43,595 bases of DNA from Lachnospiraceae bacterium (GCA_022793375.1 JAAWCS010000080.1:1-43595); one strand, 5' to 3'. Numbered from the stretch's first letter, positions 26,801-35,976 are shown. Program-made: numbers and translations. Notes: generated by a model from the sequence alone, not told the origin.

Positions 26801-27454
26801 ATGAAAAAACTTTTTTTACTAACCTTAACAGCAGCACTGATTTTGTCAGGATGTTCACCGACACCATCCGCCGACGATTCATCTGAACTCGAAAGCTTAC
26901 GAACACAGTTAAAAATTCTTCAAGAGGAAAATGAATCACTAAAAGAACAGCTTAACATACCTCCTGAAACTATATCTCCTGAGACAGCACTGGAAGAAAC
27001 AACTACCTCTCAACAGGGATTAACGATCTCCGTCGGTGAGACCATCGTCACCGACTATGCAGAAATTACTATCAATAAAATAGAATTAACCTATGATGTA
27101 TTACCTGATAATACCTCTGGTTTTTACTCTCATTATGAAGCCGATTCTGGAAATGTTTATATACACTTAGATGTAGATGTAAAGAATTTGGGAAAACAGA
27201 ATTTAAGATGTGATGATATTTTATCTGCCGCAGCCGACTATAATGATGGTTATACTTATTCTAGTTTTGCAGTAGCAGAAGATAGTAATACCGGATTTAC
27301 TTATGCCAACATTACTTCAATAAAACCTTTGGAGACCCTTGGTGTCCACTATCTGTTCAAATGTCCGCAAGAGGTAGAAGAAAGCACAAATCCGCTTTTT
27401 ATAACGATAACACCGAATTCTTCTCAAGATAGTTATATTTTAACAATTCGGTAA
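26801..27454 (+). CDS. Lipoprotein with coiled coil and DUF4352-like domain
   Basis: 217 residues. The signal peptide ends in a lipobox LSGC (cysteine at about 18), so it is anchored to the outer face of the membrane. A short coiled coil (residues about 28-51, LESLRTQLKILQEENESLKE) and a Thr/Ser/Glu linker lead to a beta-rich domain with VYIHLDVDVKNLGKQ, which resembles the DUF4352/immunoglobulin-like domains of Firmicutes lipoproteins. AAGAGG precedes the ATG. Base composition is clearly AT-richer than the core genes around it, in keeping with acquired DNA. Function unknown. Confidence 0.75.
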   Translation: MKKLFLLTLTAALILSGCSPTPSADDSSELESLRTQLKILQEENESLKEQLNIPPETISPETALEETTTSQQGLTISVGETIVTDYAEITINKIELTYDVLPDNTSGFYSHYEADSGNVYIHLDVDVKNLGKQNLRCDDILSAAADYNDGYTYSSFAVAEDSNTGFTYANITSIKPLETLGVHYLFKCPQEVEESTNPLFITITPNSSQDSYILTIR

Positions 27455-27533
27455 GTTTTATAGACGCCCTGAAATGCCACATCCTTATGTATTATTGCAA
27501 AAAGTGAAATCGCAAAAATAAAGGAGGTCCATC

Positions 27534-28079
27534 ATGTCTCTGCCCAAAGAAACGGCCTGCACCATAGAAGACATCTATGCGCTGCCCGACGGCCAGCGCG
27601 CCGAACTGATCGACGGCCAGATGTATATGATGGCCCCTCCAAAACGAATTCATCAAAAACTTCTCAGCAATCTTCACTATAAAATTTATGGATATATTGA
27701 CAGTAAAAAAGGCTCCTGTGAAGTTTACCCCGCTCCCTTTGCCGTTTTCTTAAACATGGATGATTGCACTTATGTGGAACCAGATTTGTGCATTATCTGC
27801 GATCGCAATAAATTAACAGACGATGGATGTAAGGGAGCACCCGACTGGATTATTGAAATTGTTTCCCCCAGTACCGAACGCATGGATTACGGCATAAAGC
27901 TATTTAAATACCGCTCTGCCGGCGTCCGCGAATATTGGGTTGTAAATCCGATAAAAAAGACGATCAATGTTTACGACTTTGAAAATGATAATCTTACAGG
28001 TCTGTATTCATTCCAGGATGAAATTCATTCCTGCACCTTCCCAGACCTTGCTATTTTGATGGAGACAATGACCGAATAA
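27534..28079 (+). CDS. Uma2 family (DUF820) putative endonuclease
   Basis: 181 residues, a full-length member of Uma2, a PD-(D/E)XK-fold family common in cyanobacteria and scattered in Firmicutes. RAELIDGQMYMM, EPDLCIICD (core aspartate) and PDWIIEIVSPST (core glutamate) are present, followed by Y.SAGVREYWVVNP. AAAGGAGG lies 8 nt before the ATG. A truncated paralogue lies 1.3 kb upstream, with the lipoprotein gene between them. Biochemical role is unproven; it may be nucleolytic and linked to mobile DNA. Confidence 0.85.
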   Translation: MSLPKETACTIEDIYALPDGQRAELIDGQMYMMAPPKRIHQKLLSNLHYKIYGYIDSKKGSCEVYPAPFAVFLNMDDCTYVEPDLCIICDRNKLTDDGCKGAPDWIIEIVSPSTERMDYGIKLFKYRSAGVREYWVVNPIKKTINVYDFENDNLTGLYSFQDEIHSCTFPDLAILMETMTE

Positions 28080-28127
28080 AGCGAAACCGGCCCCTGCGCC
28101 AACAGGAACCCGGCATTCGATATTACA

Positions 28128-28192
28128 CAAAACCCGAGAGCTATGTGCAACACCCAACCAAAGCTGTCATAGCACATTCTCCCGGGTTTCGG
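28128..28192 (+). terminator. Inverted repeat after Uma2, possible terminator
   Basis: ACCCGAGAG (near 28131) pairs with CTCCCGGGT (near 28180) with one mismatch, and TATGTGC pairs with GCACATT inside. There is no long T run, so termination is uncertain. The remainder of the 28080-28413 gap shows no gene. Confidence 0.4.
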
Positions 28193-28413
28193 CAAGTCCC
28201 GGGCATTTTTTGCCCAAAAATCCGTAATGTAGTAGGCGGTTTGTTTATTTACTTAGTTACCGATTTTGACAGCAGAGTAATGGTCTATCTACGCCCACCG
28301 GTAATACATCTCCCGACGCCTTTCCCTCCGCCGTTGACTTTCTCCCCTGCTTCCTGTAAAATAAAACCCAGGACAAACGTCCCCCAAAAATAAACGAAAA
28401 AGGACATCTTGCC

Positions 28414-29070
28414 ATGAAAACCTATCGAGGCGCTATTTTTGATCTGGATGGAACGTTATTTGATACGGTGGCCGACATTGCCGACAGTGCCAACCGCGTG
28501 CTGGCCGAATACGGCTGTCCCGGACATGACTACGCGGCCTACAAGACGTTTGTCGGCCGCGGCTTTATGGATTTGCTGCACCGGTGTTTCCCGGCCGGCA
28601 CGCCGGAGGAACAGTTCCCGGCAATTTTAGAACGGATGCTGGCCGTCTACGGCGAGCACTATCTGGACAAGACCGCTCCCTATCCCGGTATGCCAGAGCT
28701 TCTGCAAAAACTGCAAAAGGCCGGTATTGCCCTGGCCGTCAATTCCAACAAGCGCGACCTGTACACAAAAAAAATCGCCGCCACCCTGCTGCCGGACATC
28801 CGTTTTGTCGAAGTGCTCGGCGAGGGAAACGGCTTCCCCCGCAAGCCGCAGCCGGACGGCGCCCTGCACATCGCCGGGCAGATGAACCTTACGCCGGCGC
28901 AGATTCTTTACATCGGGGATTCCGGTACGGATATGGATACCGGCAAAAACGCCGGTATGGATACGGTCGGCTGTCTGTGGGGATTCCGCGGAGAAAAAGA
29001 ATTGAAGGAGCACCACGCCGTGTATCTGGCAGGCTCGGCGCAGGAGATAGAACAGCTGTTTTTATGTTAA
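28414..29070 (+). CDS. HAD family phosphatase (phosphoglycolate phosphatase-like)
   Basis: 218 residues. Motif I IFDLDGTLFDT (residues 8-18), a helical C1 cap (about 19-85), motif II VNSNKR, the motif III lysine in FPRKPQP, and motif IV YIGDSGTDMDTGKNAG. This set is typical of Gph/PpaX-like enzymes acting on phosphoglycolate or pyrophosphate; the exact substrate is not decided by sequence. It has its own strong terminator and is flanked by unrelated genes. Confidence 0.9.
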   Translation: MKTYRGAIFDLDGTLFDTVADIADSANRVLAEYGCPGHDYAAYKTFVGRGFMDLLHRCFPAGTPEEQFPAILERMLAVYGEHYLDKTAPYPGMPELLQKLQKAGIALAVNSNKRDLYTKKIAATLLPDIRFVEVLGEGNGFPRKPQPDGALHIAGQMNLTPAQILYIGDSGTDMDTGKNAGMDTVGCLWGFRGEKELKEHHAVYLAGSAQEIEQLFLC

Positions 29071-29096
29071 GAACCTTGCAAAGAATTTGCCGCAAT

Positions 29097-29140
29097 GCGG
29101 CCGGGCCCTGTAAAACAGGCAGACCCGGCCGCGTTTTTTT
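29097..29140 (+). terminator. Strong Rho-independent terminator
   Basis: GCGGCCGGG pairs with CCCGGCCGC, with an inner CCTGT-AAA-ACAGG stem, followed by seven T (29134-29140). It ends the HAD gene and lies against the 3' end of the convergent MATE gene. Confidence 0.92.
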
Positions 29141-29142
29141 GT

Positions 29143-30510
29143 TTATGCCGCTTTCAGCTTCCTCTCATAATAATGAATCCAGTCCACCTTCCAGATATAC
29201 AGCAAAAACAGCGCTGCGCTCATGGCCCAGGTCACCGGATACCCGGCCAGCACCAACGGCAGGCTTTCCAGCCGCCGCCCGATAAACACAATCCACAGCA
29301 CCCGCGCCACACACCAGCACAGCACCATAATCACCATCGGCGCACGGGTCAGACCCACGCCGCGCACGGCCCCGGCCAGACAGTGCGATATCGCCAGCAG
29401 GCAGTAGCCGATCGAGAGCACCCGCATCATCTGCAGGCCGTAGCCGATCACCGTCTCGTCCTCCGAAAAGATGCGCAAAAGCAAAACTCCGCCCACCTGC
29501 AGTAAAAGGGTCAGCGCCAGCGTGATTCCCACCCCCAGCGCCACGCCAAGCCGGGTGCCCTTTTTGACCCGCTCATGTTCCAGCGCACCGATATTCTGCC
29601 CGACAAAGGTCGTCAGCGTCATCGACATGCTCATCACCGGCAGGACCACAAAGCCGTCGATTTTTATGTACGCGCTGCAGCCGGCCATCACTGTCTCCCC
29701 GAAAAAGTTGATGTTGCTCTGCACCAGCACATTGGAAAAGCTGACAATCGCCCCCTGAATGCCGCTGGGCAGACCGATGCGGATGATGGCCCGCAGCTTG
29801 TCCCAGTGAAAACGGATTTCGCCAAGCGTCACTTTATATGCTTCCTCCGTGCGAACCATCACCGCCATAATCAGCACCGCGCTGACCATCTGCGCCAGCA
29901 CCGTCGCCAGCGCTGCGCCGGCCACCCCCATGCCAAAGGAAGCCACAAACAGGATGTCCAGCACAATATTCAAAAGCGACGCCAGGATCAGGAAATAAAG
30001 AGGCCGCTTCGAATCGCCGAGCGCCCGCAGAAGGCCGCTGCCCATATTATAAAACACCATCGGCAGCGCCCCCAGGAAAATAATCCGCAGGTACAAAACC
30101 GACAGCGGCATGACTTCCTCCGGCGTGTCCATAAACTGTAAAATCATCGGCGAAGCCAGCGCTCCGACAATCGTAATCAATACGCCGGCGACCCCCGAAA
30201 AAGCCAGCACAGTATGGATCGCATCGTGAAGCCCCTGATTGTCTCGGGCTCCGTAATACTGCGAGATAATCACGCTGCCGCCCACCGCCACGCCCATGAA
30301 CAGGCTGACAATCATGTTAATAAGGCTGGCCGAGGAGCCGACCGCCGCCAGCGCCCCATCCCCGACATAATGGCCCACTACGGCCGAATCCACCGCATTG
30401 TACAGCTGCTGGAACAGATTGCCCAGCAGAAGCGGCATGGCAAAGGCCAACAGCTGTTTCAGGATCGGCCCCTCGGTCATCAGGCCCTCCTGTCGCTTTT
30501 CCAAAACCAT
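29143..30510 (-). CDS. MATE family efflux transporter
   Basis: 455-residue, twelve-helix cation-coupled exporter of drugs or metabolites. The N-terminus MTEGPILKQLLAFAMPLLLGNLFQQLYN and the motif VDSAVVGHYVG identify the MATE/DinF group; the second half repeats the pattern (LPSGIQGAIVSFSNVLVQ). GAGGAAAGAG precedes the ATG. Stand-alone gene with no regulator beside it; substrate not predictable. Confidence 0.94.
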   Translation of the reverse strand: MVLEKRQEGLMTEGPILKQLLAFAMPLLLGNLFQQLYNAVDSAVVGHYVGDGALAAVGSSASLINMIVSLFMGVAVGGSVIISQYYGARDNQGLHDAIHTVLAFSGVAGVLITIVGALASPMILQFMDTPEEVMPLSVLYLRIIFLGALPMVFYNMGSGLLRALGDSKRPLYFLILASLLNIVLDILFVASFGMGVAGAALATVLAQMVSAVLIMAVMVRTEEAYKVTLGEIRFHWDKLRAIIRIGLPSGIQGAIVSFSNVLVQSNINFFGETVMAGCSAYIKIDGFVVLPVMSMSMTLTTFVGQNIGALEHERVKKGTRLGVALGVGITLALTLLLQVGGVLLLRIFSEDETVIGYGLQMMRVLSIGYCLLAISHCLAGAVRGVGLTRAPMVIMVLCWCVARVLWIVFIGRRLESLPLVLAGYPVTWAMSAALFLLYIWKVDWIHYYERKLKAA

Positions 30511-30580
30511 CTCTTTCCTCTTCCCTTTTGTTCTGTCAAAAAATCCTCATGCGTTCCCGGAATTGGCAGGCCGCCGCGTC

Positions 30581-30985
30581 TTATTCGTTTTTAAACAATT
30601 CGTCGCAGCGGCCGCTAATCTCTGCCTCCAGTTTTATGAACTGCGGAATATACTCTGTGAGAATCCGCTCTACCAGCCGCCGGGCCGCCGGCCCATCGTA
30701 TATATGTGCCATATCGTTTCGGTCCCTCAGCATCTTCAGCCAGGCGTCCCCGTCAAAAAAAGGATAGACTGCGTAGGCCTCTTTGATAATTTCCCTGGGT
30801 GAACCGGTTGTTGCAGCCCGGCTTCCCTCATAAGCCAGCAGTTCTTTCAGCGTTTTCCAGCCCAGTTCAAACTGAAGGGAAAATTTGTCGATGATTCCGC
30901 TGATAATAAATTCATTCTCCAAATTTTCCCCGCCGGCCTGTTTCAGAACACGCAGATGAGAAACATAATTCTCAAACTTCTTCAT
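30581..30985 (-). CDS. HEPN/NTSB family partner of the nucleotidyltransferase
   Basis: 134-residue helical protein of the nucleotidyltransferase substrate-binding (HI0074/HepT-like) group. It carries RNDMAHIYDG (about residues 92-101), which fits the RX4HXY motif of HEPN toxins, in which the tyrosine is modified by the cognate MNT protein. The start at 30985 (AAGGAA upstream) overlaps the end of the nucleotidyltransferase gene by 14 nt. The pair may be a type VII toxin-antitoxin module with the HEPN protein as an RNase; that rests on family knowledge and context. Confidence 0.82.
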   Translation of the reverse strand: MKKFENYVSHLRVLKQAGGENLENEFIISGIIDKFSLQFELGWKTLKELLAYEGSRAATTGSPREIIKEAYAVYPFFDGDAWLKMLRDRNDMAHIYDGPAARRLVERILTEYIPQFIKLEAEISGRCDELFKNE

Positions 30986-31265
30986 ATAAAAGGATTCCTT
31001 CCGTTTCAATCGACGTCCGCAAAGCTTCTCCCACGTTTTCGTCCAGATCGATCACATCGTACTTCAAAGGCGTCGATGTCTCCTCCTCCACCTCCAGCGC
31101 AAAGCGGGAAACGTTCCCTCCGCACACGGCCAGGTCGATATCGCTGGCCCGCTTATAATCCCCTCTGGCCCGGGAACCGAAGAGAACGACTTTCCCGATA
31201 TGATATTTTTTTGCCAGACCGCGTATTTCCTCCAGAACTTCTTTGCGGATCCCTGTTTCCTTCAT
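30972..31265 (-). CDS. MNT-type minimal nucleotidyltransferase
   Basis: 97 residues with the Pol-beta signature GSRARGDYKRASDIDLAV (about residues 30-47): the GS pair and the DxD metal ligands are intact, and a third acidic residue (DVIDLD) lies about 25 residues on. Such proteins use ATP to add AMP to the tyrosine of their HEPN partner and so act as antitoxin. Gene order here is nucleotidyltransferase first, HEPN second, with overlapping ends. Confidence 0.87.
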   Translation of the reverse strand: MKETGIRKEVLEEIRGLAKKYHIGKVVLFGSRARGDYKRASDIDLAVCGGNVSRFALEVEEETSTPLKYDVIDLDENVGEALRTSIETEGILLYEEV

Positions 31266-31319
31266 AATCTGCCCTCACTGCCATCTGCCGCAAAACATAA
31301 CAGATTCTTTTTTTCTCCC

Positions 31320-33590
31320 TTACGGCCGATGATGCGCCCGGTAATAATTGATCAGACAGCCGTCCAGGATAATCTGACGCTCGTCGGCCGTCATCTCGCC
31401 GATCCCCAGCGTAAACGGTATCAGCTCGCCGTCCTTGATGCGGTAGGCCGTAATCCCCGAAGCGCCCTCGGCAATCGCCGTGCGGATGCCGGGAATAAAG
31501 AGGAAATCCAACTCCTCAAAGGGCAGTTCCTCCGACGGCAGAACAAAGGGAATCATGCCCCAGTTAATCAGGTTGGAGCGATACCGCTTGGTGGCGTATT
31601 CACGGGCGATATTGGCCCAGCCGCCCAGCACCTTCTGGCAGGAGGCGGCCTGCTCTCTGGCCGATCCGTCGCCGGGCTTTACGGCGTAGATGGTCGTGCC
31701 GATGCCGGTCGCACGGGCCTTTAAGTCAGGATAAACGGCCTTGACCGCGCGGAATGCATCGCCGACCGCCTGGTTTTCGCGCATCGGGCAGGTGTTGGTG
31801 CGGCGGATGAACTCCGTCTCGCGGATCTCCTTGGCCCGCCCCACATACGCCGGCACGCGGCGCGAGAGCGCAAACTGCGACAGCGCTTCCGGGTTTGAGC
31901 GATACGAAGAAGTTTCCCCCGAAGGAATCAGCTCGTCGGTCGTCGTCACCGGGTCGTGGATCACCGCCGCCACGCGCAGCAGAATATCTTCGGTCAGCGG
32001 CACCATCTCCGGCCAGTCCTTGATATTGGGGCCAAACTGGATCTCCGCCGTCGGATCGGCTTCTCCGTGGCTGTCAAACACGCGGTTTTTGTAAATCGTC
32101 CCGTCAAAATGGTAGGTCGGGCCCGTATACTCCACCTCCAGTTCATCGGCCCCGGTGAGGAAGCCGCGGGCGGCCGCCGTCGCCGCGATCGAGCGGGCAT
32201 CCATCAGAGCCACCGAAGCAATCTGGCCTTCCTGCAGCTTTGACCCCTCCCGGTTCGGGAAGTTGCGCGTCGAATGACGGATGCTGAAGGCATTGTTGGC
32301 CGGCGTGTCCCCGGCGCCAAAGCAGGGGCCGCAGAACGCCGTTTTCACTACCGCGCCGGCGCTTAACAGATCGCCGGCCGCGCCGTTCTTCATCAGCTCG
32401 TGGAAAATCGGCGTGCTGGCAGGGTATACGCTCAGCGTGAAACGGCCGTCGCCGATGCTCCGGCCGCGCAGGATGTCGGCCGCCGCACAGATATTTTCAA
32501 AACCGCCGCCCGCACAGCCGGCAATGATGCCCTGCTCTACATAGAGCCGGCCGTCCACAATCTTGTCATGCAGACGGTAATGGATGTTGCCGCCCAGGCT
32601 TACGCGGGCTTTTTCCTCGCAGTCCGCCAAGATATCGCTGAGGTTGTCTTTCAGCTCGTGGATCGGATAGACGTGGCTCGGATGGAACGGCATGGCGATC
32701 ATCGGCCGCACGGCGCCCAGATCCACCTCCACAAGGCCGTCGTAGTACGCGTTTTCACCCGGGGCCAGCGCGCGGTAGCATTGCGGCCGGCCATGGACGG
32801 CGTAGTACTCCTCCACAAGGCTGTCGGTCGTCCAGATCGAGGACAGACAGGTCGTCTCCGTCGTCATCACGTCGATGCCGATGCGCTCATCGACCGTCAG
32901 ATTCGCCACGCCGGGACCGACAAATTCCATAATCTTATTTTTCACATAGCCGCAGGAGAACACGGCCCCGATGATCGCCAGCGCAATGTCCTGCGGACCG
33001 ACGCCTTTGCGCGGCGCGCCGGTTAAGTAGACGGCCACCACCTCCGGCCGCCGGATATCGTAGGTGCGGCCCAGCAGCTGCTTGACCAGTTCCGGCCCGC
33101 CCTCGCCGACCGCCATGGTACCCAGCGCCCCGTAACGGGTATGGCTGTCCGAGCCGAGGATCATGGCGCCGCCCTCGGCCATCTGCTCTCTGGCGTACTG
33201 ATGGATGACCGCCTGGTGCGGCGGCACATAGACGCCGCCGTAGCGCTTCGCGCAGGTTAGGCCAAACATGTGGTCGTCCTCGTTGATCGTTCCGCCCACG
33301 GCACAGAGACTGTTGTGACAGTTCGTCAGCACGTAGGGAATCGGGAAACGCGTAAGGCCGCTGGCCCGCGCCGTCTGGATAATGCCCACAAAGGTAATGT
33401 CATGGGAAACCAGCTTATCAAACCGGATGCGCAGTTCCTCCGCATTGCCCGAGGTATTATGCGCCTGCAAAATCCCGTAGGCCATCGTGCGCTTTGCCGC
33501 CTCCGCCGGGGCCGGAAGCCCCGCCGCTTCTGCCGCGGGCAGCGGGCCGTTTTTCGTTATATAGGCGCCTGTTTCATATAATCGGATCAT
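31320..33590 (-). CDS. Aconitase-family hydratase (YbhJ-like)
   Basis: 756-residue dehydratase/hydratase of the aconitase superfamily. GSDSHTRYGALG (about residue 146) and the cysteine region FCGPCFGAGDTPANN with HSTRNFPNREGSK are the conserved [4Fe-4S] and active-site segments; the swivel domain follows from about residue 600. It resembles the uncharacterised YbhJ group rather than AcnA/AcnB or LeuC, so the substrate is open. ATG at 33590 with AAGGAGG upstream; the frame is open to 33650 but only weakly. Its promoter overlaps a perfect inverted repeat. Confidence 0.85.
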   Translation of the reverse strand: MIRLYETGAYITKNGPLPAAEAAGLPAPAEAAKRTMAYGILQAHNTSGNAEELRIRFDKLVSHDITFVGIIQTARASGLTRFPIPYVLTNCHNSLCAVGGTINEDDHMFGLTCAKRYGGVYVPPHQAVIHQYAREQMAEGGAMILGSDSHTRYGALGTMAVGEGGPELVKQLLGRTYDIRRPEVVAVYLTGAPRKGVGPQDIALAIIGAVFSCGYVKNKIMEFVGPGVANLTVDERIGIDVMTTETTCLSSIWTTDSLVEEYYAVHGRPQCYRALAPGENAYYDGLVEVDLGAVRPMIAMPFHPSHVYPIHELKDNLSDILADCEEKARVSLGGNIHYRLHDKIVDGRLYVEQGIIAGCAGGGFENICAAADILRGRSIGDGRFTLSVYPASTPIFHELMKNGAAGDLLSAGAVVKTAFCGPCFGAGDTPANNAFSIRHSTRNFPNREGSKLQEGQIASVALMDARSIAATAAARGFLTGADELEVEYTGPTYHFDGTIYKNRVFDSHGEADPTAEIQFGPNIKDWPEMVPLTEDILLRVAAVIHDPVTTTDELIPSGETSSYRSNPEALSQFALSRRVPAYVGRAKEIRETEFIRRTNTCPMRENQAVGDAFRAVKAVYPDLKARATGIGTTIYAVKPGDGSAREQAASCQKVLGGWANIAREYATKRYRSNLINWGMIPFVLPSEELPFEELDFLFIPGIRTAIAEGASGITAYRIKDGELIPFTLGIGEMTADERQIILDGCLINYYRAHHRP

Positions 33591-33664
33591 GGTACGTCCT
33601 CCTTCTTTCGCAATCACATAGGTTTTGGGTATACGGGTATCGTAAAACACCGGACTTTCTTTTC

Positions 33665-33708
33665 ATTCTAGCATACTATGATGTTGGGGTCAAAAGGTAT
33701 TTTGACCC
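33665..33708 (-). promoter_or_regulatory. Promoter of the hydratase gene overlapped by a palindromic operator
   Basis: Minus strand: TTGACC (33688-33693), 17-nt spacer, TAGAAT (33665-33670). The -35 lies inside a perfect inverted repeat GGGTCAAAA-4 nt-TTTTGACCC (33687-33708), as expected for a repressor site. Confidence 0.65.
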
Positions 33709-33762
33709 TTATGATACTATAAAGTTTCGTATTTATTCCCGAAAACCCCCTCTTTCCGGCTC

Positions 33763-33791
33763 TTGCCCAAACGCTTCAATCATTGTACAAT
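33763..33791 (+). promoter_or_regulatory. Sigma-A promoter of the aldo/keto reductase gene
   Basis: TTGCCC, 17-nt spacer, TACAAT, with the start codon about 45 nt downstream. Confidence 0.6.
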
Positions 33792-33835
33792 GGAAAAGGA
33801 AATTAAAAACCTGTCCATAAAAAAGGAGGTTCCCC

Positions 33836-34843
33836 ATGTACTGCCCCTCAGACGACCGCTACTCTGCCATGACTTACAACCGCTGCGGCCAGAGCGGCCT
33901 GCTTTTGCCGGCCGTTTCCCTTGGTCTCTGGCACAATTTCGGCGATACCGCCGCCTACGACACCATGCGCCGCATGTGCCGTACCGCCTTTGACCACGGC
34001 ATCACTCATTTTGACCTGGCCAACAATTACGGGCCGCAACCCGGCGCCGCCGAGCGCAGCTTCGGCCAAATCCTCAAAGACGACTTAGGGCCCTGGCGCG
34101 ATGAGCTTATCATCAGCACCAAGGCCGGGTATGAAATGTGGCCGGGGCCTTACGGCAACTGGGGCAGCCGCAAGTATCTGCTCGCCAGCCTTGACCAGAG
34201 CCTTCTGCGCATGGGGCTGGATTACGTCGATATCTTTTACCATCACCGCATGGATCCCGATACGCCGCTCGAAGAAAGCATGGGAGCGCTGGCCCAGGCC
34301 GTGCACGCCGGCAAGGCCCTCTACGCAGGTCTGTCCAACTATGACGGCCCCACGATGGCCCGCGCATGCCAAATCCTCGACGAACTCCATTGCCCCTGTA
34401 TCATCAATCAGAACCGCTACAATATCTTCCTGCGCGTCACCGAAGAAAACGGCCTTAAAGCCATGGCCCGCGAAAAAGGCCGCGGGCTGATCTGCTTCAC
34501 GCCCCTGGCCCAAGGTCTCTTAACCGACCGCTATCTGCACGGGATCCCGGCCGACAGCCGCGTGATGACCGACGGCCGCTTCCTGAAAAAGGAGCAGGTC
34601 ACCGAAGAACGCCTGGCTCAGATCCGTGCCCTGCATGAGATCGCCGCCGCGCGCGGCGAAAGCCTGGCCGTCATGGCCCTCAAATGGGTGCTCAAAGACG
34701 GGGACGTAACCAGCGTGCTGATCGGCGCTTCCAGGCCGGAGCAGATTCTTGAAAATCTCAAGGTATTGAACGGCCCGCCGTTGTCGGCCGAAGAACTGCG
34801 GCAGATCGACGCGGTGGTGTACGCGGCCCCTACGCAAGCATAA
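33836..34843 (+). CDS. Aldo/keto reductase, YghZ (GAP reductase)-like
   Basis: 335-residue NADPH-dependent reductase with a TIM barrel. The catalytic tetrad is visible: Asp in THFDLANNY, Tyr in NNYGPQPG, Lys in ISTKAGY and His in FYHHRMDP. The long loop EMWPGPYGNWGSRKYL and DYVDIFYHHR are those of the YghZ/Kv-beta-like subgroup, which reduces L-glyceraldehyde 3-phosphate and methylglyoxal. AAGGAGG precedes the ATG. Its 3' end overlaps the convergent permease gene by 14 bp. Confidence 0.92.
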   Translation: MYCPSDDRYSAMTYNRCGQSGLLLPAVSLGLWHNFGDTAAYDTMRRMCRTAFDHGITHFDLANNYGPQPGAAERSFGQILKDDLGPWRDELIISTKAGYEMWPGPYGNWGSRKYLLASLDQSLLRMGLDYVDIFYHHRMDPDTPLEESMGALAQAVHAGKALYAGLSNYDGPTMARACQILDELHCPCIINQNRYNIFLRVTEENGLKAMAREKGRGLICFTPLAQGLLTDRYLHGIPADSRVMTDGRFLKKEQVTEERLAQIRALHEIAAARGESLAVMALKWVLKDGDVTSVLIGASRPEQILENLKVLNGPPLSAEELRQIDAVVYAAPTQA

Positions 34844-35972
34844 TTTCCTTTACGGAAATCTTGCGGATTTTTTCCGAATACACATGCATCACCAGTTCAT
34901 ACAGACCTGCAAAACATGCCAGCGAGACCAGCATGACCGGGACATCCGGTTCGTATACCGGTACTCCTGCAAAGTCCTTGAATACCAGGTCGACCATCAG
35001 CCGCAGCAGAACGTATTGATACATGGTTCCCACCGCAAAGCCAAGACATGCCATCGAGCGGTATGCGCCCAGAATCGCCCGGCCGCACTCCTTTTGCGAA
35101 TAGCCGAACACGCGCATCATGGCAATCGTTCTCGTGTTCCCCCTGATGACGGTCGTAATCGCCAGAAACAGCGTCGTGCCGGCCAGCACGAGCCCGATCA
35201 GCAGAATCATCCACCCCATCATCTCGCTTCCTAAGTCCTTCATGCCGGCCGACATCTGCGTCATCGAAGAAAAGCAAAACGAGGCAAAAAAGATAAAAAA
35301 CGCCAGCGTTTTCTTCGTCCTAAGCGTACTCCTTCTAAGCCCGTCCAGAAAAGGCCCGGCCGCTTCCCTGCGGCCGCCTTTTTTATTTGAAAGCGCCTGC
35401 GCCTGCCCGCGCAAAAGCGAGAGGACCGGCTTTTTGAGCTGAAACGCCGCATAGACAACGGCAAGAAGCGCAAACGCGGCCGACGGCAAAATCACAAAAT
35501 ACAAAAGCAGTTCCGGATGAAATCCGATCGCTATTTCCGGTAAAATTCCCTCCTTATTCTGCAATTCATAAAACTTCGGCATGAGGGCAAACGCCCCCGC
35601 AAAGCCGGCCGCCGTCCCGGTAAAAACGCCGCTCCCGAATACCCAGAAATGGACGGCGATTCTCCACTCGGAATACCCAAGCGCCTTCAAAATCCCCAGT
35701 TCCTTTTTATGTACGTCAATATAATGCTTGATGTAAAAAAGAAGCATTACCACGGAGGTCATAAGCAAACAGCCCCCGCTTACCAGACAAACCACCCGCG
35801 CCGTAGCCACCTGCGCCTCATAAAATATCCGTGCCTGCGCCGGCAGAACCGTCGCTTCGATTTGCCGGATATCCAGATAAAAATTGCAAAACATGGTGCA
35901 GACCAGCACCGCACAGCAGGCAATTACCGAAATCCCCAAAAGCTTTGCCGCATCCCGTATCCGTATTACCAT
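34830..35972 (-). CDS. ABC transporter permease, FtsX type
   Basis: 380-residue membrane protein with two FtsX-like units: one around residues 70-190 (HKKELGILKALGYSEWRI loop) and one in the C-terminal part (TRTIAMMRVFGYSQKECGRA). About eight membrane segments are visible, with one near the N-terminus. It is much shorter than the usual 650-1000 aa clostridial FtsX-type permeases and has no large extracellular domain, so it is either a compact member or a shortened one. The ATG at 35972 lies 4 nt after the ATPase stop codon. Works with the ATPase upstream as an exporter or lipid/peptide-handling transporter. Confidence 0.83.
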   Translation of the reverse strand: MVIRIRDAAKLLGISVIACCAVLVCTMFCNFYLDIRQIEATVLPAQARIFYEAQVATARVVCLVSGGCLLMTSVVMLLFYIKHYIDVHKKELGILKALGYSEWRIAVHFWVFGSGVFTGTAAGFAGAFALMPKFYELQNKEGILPEIAIGFHPELLLYFVILPSAAFALLAVVYAAFQLKKPVLSLLRGQAQALSNKKGGRREAAGPFLDGLRRSTLRTKKTLAFFIFFASFCFSSMTQMSAGMKDLGSEMMGWMILLIGLVLAGTTLFLAITTVIRGNTRTIAMMRVFGYSQKECGRAILGAYRSMACLGFAVGTMYQYVLLRLMVDLVFKDFAGVPVYEPDVPVMLVSLACFAGLYELVMHVYSEKIRKISVKEIMLA

Positions 35973-35976
35973 CCCG

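Noticed and set aside
26596..26886. 96-codon ORF before the lipoprotein gene
   Set aside because: It lacks a ribosome site, overlaps the start of the lipoprotein in another frame and shows no recognisable domain.
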